NCBI RefSeq assembly: GCF_013359905.1
Contig: NZ_JABMCC010000117.1
Coordinates: 1-63,710 of the forward strand
From: Paenibacillus taichungensis
GTDB lineage: Bacteria; Bacillota; Bacilli; Paenibacillales; Paenibacillaceae
DNA length: 63,710 nt
Reading direction: 5' to 3'
Shown here piece after piece: positions 61,945-63,710 of the stretch. A program made the position numbers and the translations under genes. Below the pieces are notes generated by a model. That model saw only the letters and a program-made list of their open reading frames with translations, was not told where the DNA came from and ran no database searches. How positions within the stretch are numbered: the stretch's first letter is position 1; each line of letters begins with the position of its first letter.

Positions 61945-62096
61945 TTAGTCTAGGGTTAGGAGAAACATTAACTCAAACAGTAAGGAGTAGTTCCCTGTTG
62001 GCAACACACTTGCTATCATTACAAGTTCATGAATAGGCGCATGCCCCGCAAAAATCACTTTCCTTATTCATTTTTCGTTTGTATCCATTCAGTTAC

Positions 62097-62144
62097 TTGA
62101 CAAAAGGTAACTGGTTAGGTATTTTAATAGATAACCGGTTACCT
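62097..62144 (+). promoter_or_regulatory. marR promoter with two operator boxes
   Basis: TTGACA (62097-62102), 17-base spacer, TATTTT (62120-62125). AGGTAACTGGTTA (62105-62117) in the spacer and TAACCGGTTACCT (62132-62144) after the -10 are inverted copies of each other, each around AAC[CT]GGTT. This is an arrangement for autorepression by a dimeric regulator. Confidence 0.8.
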
Positions 62145-62161
62145 ATTTTGGAGGTGGAAAA

Positions 62162-62623
62162 ATGGATTTTCCAAACGAAAAAAAAATTACACCTAAAGCA
62201 TATGTTTATGGATCAATTTTCACATTGTCTAACCGTTTGCAACTTTTAGGCGATAGAAGATATAAGGATCTTTCATTAAAACAAGCATTTGTGTTGTGGA
62301 ATATTTCTCTTTATGATGATTACTTTCTAAACTTACATGATATTGCTCAAATTGTCGGTACTTCGAGTCAGAATGTGAAAAAAATCATAAATATTCTTGA
62401 GAAAAAAGGTTTTGCAAAAGTAGGAAGAGATGAAATTGACAGAAGGAGTTTGCGTGTTGCTTTAACATCTGAGGGTAAAGAGTATTACTTGGTAAGAGGT
62501 AAGGAGGAAGAACAGTATATGGAAGAGTTATTTACTGACTTCGATGATAAGATGCTTATGGGATTGTATCAGGGTCTATATAAACTTATGGAAAAAACAG
62601 ATCAAGAACTAGGGGGGAAATAA
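62162..62623 (+). CDS. MarR-family transcriptional regulator
   Basis: 153 residues from ATG 62162 (GGAGGTGG upstream). Winged helix with 'NLHDIAQIVGTSSQNVKKIINILEKKGFAKVGRDEIDRRSLRVALTSEGKEY' (about residues 60-115), including the wing D.RDRRSLRV..T..G motif. The promoter holds two operator boxes, so it probably controls itself and the downstream IMP dehydrogenase, whose ATG is one base after its stop codon. Confidence 0.92.
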   Translation: MDFPNEKKITPKAYVYGSIFTLSNRLQLLGDRRYKDLSLKQAFVLWNISLYDDYFLNLHDIAQIVGTSSQNVKKIINILEKKGFAKVGRDEIDRRSLRVALTSEGKEYYLVRGKEEEQYMEELFTDFDDKMLMGLYQGLYKLMEKTDQELGGK

Positions 62624-62624
62624 T

Positions 62625-63710
62625 ATGGCAGTTTATCTGAATGAAGTATCGCGCACCTTTGGTGAGTATTTACTAATACCAGGTTACTCATCTGTGGAGT
62701 GTATACCGGCAAATGTTAGCTTACAAACACCCTTAGTCAAATTTATAAAGGGAAATAAACCTCCTATTTCTTTGAAAATTCCTATGACATCAGCAATTAT
62801 GCAGTCTGTTTCTGATGATACAATGGCAATATCTTTAGCAAAAGAAGGTGGACTTTCTTTTATTTACGGATCACAATCTATTGAAAGTCAGGCACAAATG
62901 GTTGCTCGTGTTAAAAGTTATAGAGCTGGATTTGTTGTTAGTGATTCAAATATATCTCCTGAAGCTACTTTAGACGAACTGTTAATGTTAAAGAAGAAAA
63001 CAAATCATTCGACTGTAGCAGTAACGATTGATGGAAGTTCTAGAGGTGAATTAGTAGGCATTGTAACTAGCAGAGATTATCGAGTTAGTCGGATGACTTT
63101 AGACACTAAAGTTAAAGATTTTATGACACCGTTCGAAGAAATAATCTGTGGTAATAAAGATACCACATTAAAAGAAGCGAATAATATTATATGGGAACAC
63201 AAATTAAATTGTCTTCCAATCATTGATGGTGAACAAAGATTGATTTCGATGGTGTTTCGAAAAGATTACAATACTAATAAGAATAATGAGAATGAGTTGA
63301 TTGATGAATCAAAAAGATATATGGTTGGTGCAGGTATTAATACTAGAGATTATGCTGAACGAATTCCAGCATTACTTCAAGCTGGAGTAGACGTTCTTTG
63401 TATTGACAGTTCCGAAGGATTCACAGAATGGCAAAAGATTGTTCTTGAATACGTCCGGAAGAATTATGGGGATACCGTAAAAATAGGGGCAGGAAATATA
63501 GTTGATAAAGAAGGTTTCCGTTTCCTAGCCGAAGCGGGTGCTGATTTTGTAAAAGTAGGAATTGGCGGCGGTGCAATTTGTATTACACGAGAACAAAAAG
63601 GCATAGGGAGAGGTCAAGCTACCGCATTAATTGAGGTAGCGAAGGCTCGTGATGAATATTTTAATGAGACAGGAATCTATGTACCAATTTGTTCTGATGG
63701 AGGTACTGTA
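62625..63710 (+). CDS. guaB: IMP dehydrogenase, Tritrichomonas-type (partial, 3' end outside window)
   Basis: 362 codons from ATG 62625 to the window edge. Order: barrel start 'PISLKIPMTSAIMQSVSDDTMAISLAKEGGLSFIYGS', two CBS domains (about 105-225: 'GELVGIVTSRDYR', 'LNCLPIIDGEQRLISMV'), then 'AGVDVLCIDSSEGFTEWQ', 'VKIGAGNIVDKEGFRFLAEAGADFVKVG' and the active loop 'GGGAICITREQKGIGRGQ' with Cys at residue 319. Most bacterial GuaB have GPGSICTTRIVAG; ITREQKGIGRGQ is the loop of the protozoan Tritrichomonas type, which also has its catalytic Cys at 319. The enzyme makes XMP from IMP. A housekeeping guaB likely exists elsewhere; this one is under a MarR regulator and may be an inhibitor-tolerant or specialised copy (inference). 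Confidence 0.88.
   Translation, partial: MAVYLNEVSRTFGEYLLIPGYSSVECIPANVSLQTPLVKFIKGNKPPISLKIPMTSAIMQSVSDDTMAISLAKEGGLSFIYGSQSIESQAQMVARVKSYRAGFVVSDSNISPEATLDELLMLKKKTNHSTVAVTIDGSSRGELVGIVTSRDYRVSRMTLDTKVKDFMTPFEEIICGNKDTTLKEANNIIWEHKLNCLPIIDGEQRLISMVFRKDYNTNKNNENELIDESKRYMVGAGINTRDYAERIPALLQAGVDVLCIDSSEGFTEWQKIVLEYVRKNYGDTVKIGAGNIVDKEGFRFLAEAGADFVKVGIGGGAICITREQKGIGRGQATALIEVAKARDEYFNETGIYVPICSDGGTV

Overview
The window looks like the chromosome of a Paenibacillus-like member of the Bacillales. This is inferred from strong AGGAGG-type ribosome binding sites, a bacillithiol synthesis gene (bshA) and a YtxJ-type bacilliredoxin, a CcpA-type cre box, beta-glucoside PTS genes, a copper-amine-oxidase-like secreted domain at the left edge, and many MFS drug exporters. 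No tRNA, rRNA, transposase or CRISPR array was seen.

Positions 1-7150: after the end of a secreted protein comes an A+T-rich accessory block. It holds a decayed GIY-YIG-like gene, then a tightly coupled three-gene operon (HNH nuclease domain plus membrane segments; long coiled coil with a C-terminal membrane anchor; CbxX/SpoVK-type AAA+ ATPase), then a frameshifted gene, an OLD/RecF-like ATPase cut off inside its P-loop, and a broken HNH restriction-type gene. This is the best candidate for an undescribed, probably defence-type, system.

Positions 7800-38200: a redox and detoxification island. It contains three near-identical SDR enzymes whose catalytic Lys is Met, two FAD amine oxidases, thioredoxins, thioredoxin reductase, OsmC-like proteins, a tandem AhpD-like protein, a FrnE-like DsbA protein, an Old Yellow Enzyme, an alcohol dehydrogenase, BshA, bacilliredoxin, and three ArsR-rhodanese fusions (one broken). 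Twelve copies of one palindrome, ATTCAAT-N6-ATTGAAT, lie on or next to the promoters, so the island reads as one regulon, probably run by the ArsR-rhodanese proteins. A second palindrome, CTACCT-N6-AGGTAG, marks the genes probably run by a local TetR protein. Parts of the island are duplicated and the copies have decayed in complementary ways. A LacI regulator and a GH4 phospho-glucosidase sit inside it.

Positions 38200-43100: a beta-glucoside utilisation operon (PTS EIIBCA and a GH1 6-phospho-beta-glucosidase) with an RpiR-type regulator.

Positions 43100-61700: export and drug-resistance genes. There are four MFS pumps, an AraC and a MerR regulator, two half-type ABC transporters with zinc ribbons flanking a DUF1854 protein, an arylamine N-acetyltransferase, gene remnants, and a 158-bp structured repeat (three full copies and one half copy, the half copy lying at 7075).

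Positions 62080-63710: a MarR regulator with two operator palindromes directly upstream of an unusual IMP dehydrogenase of the Tritrichomonas type, which runs off the right edge.
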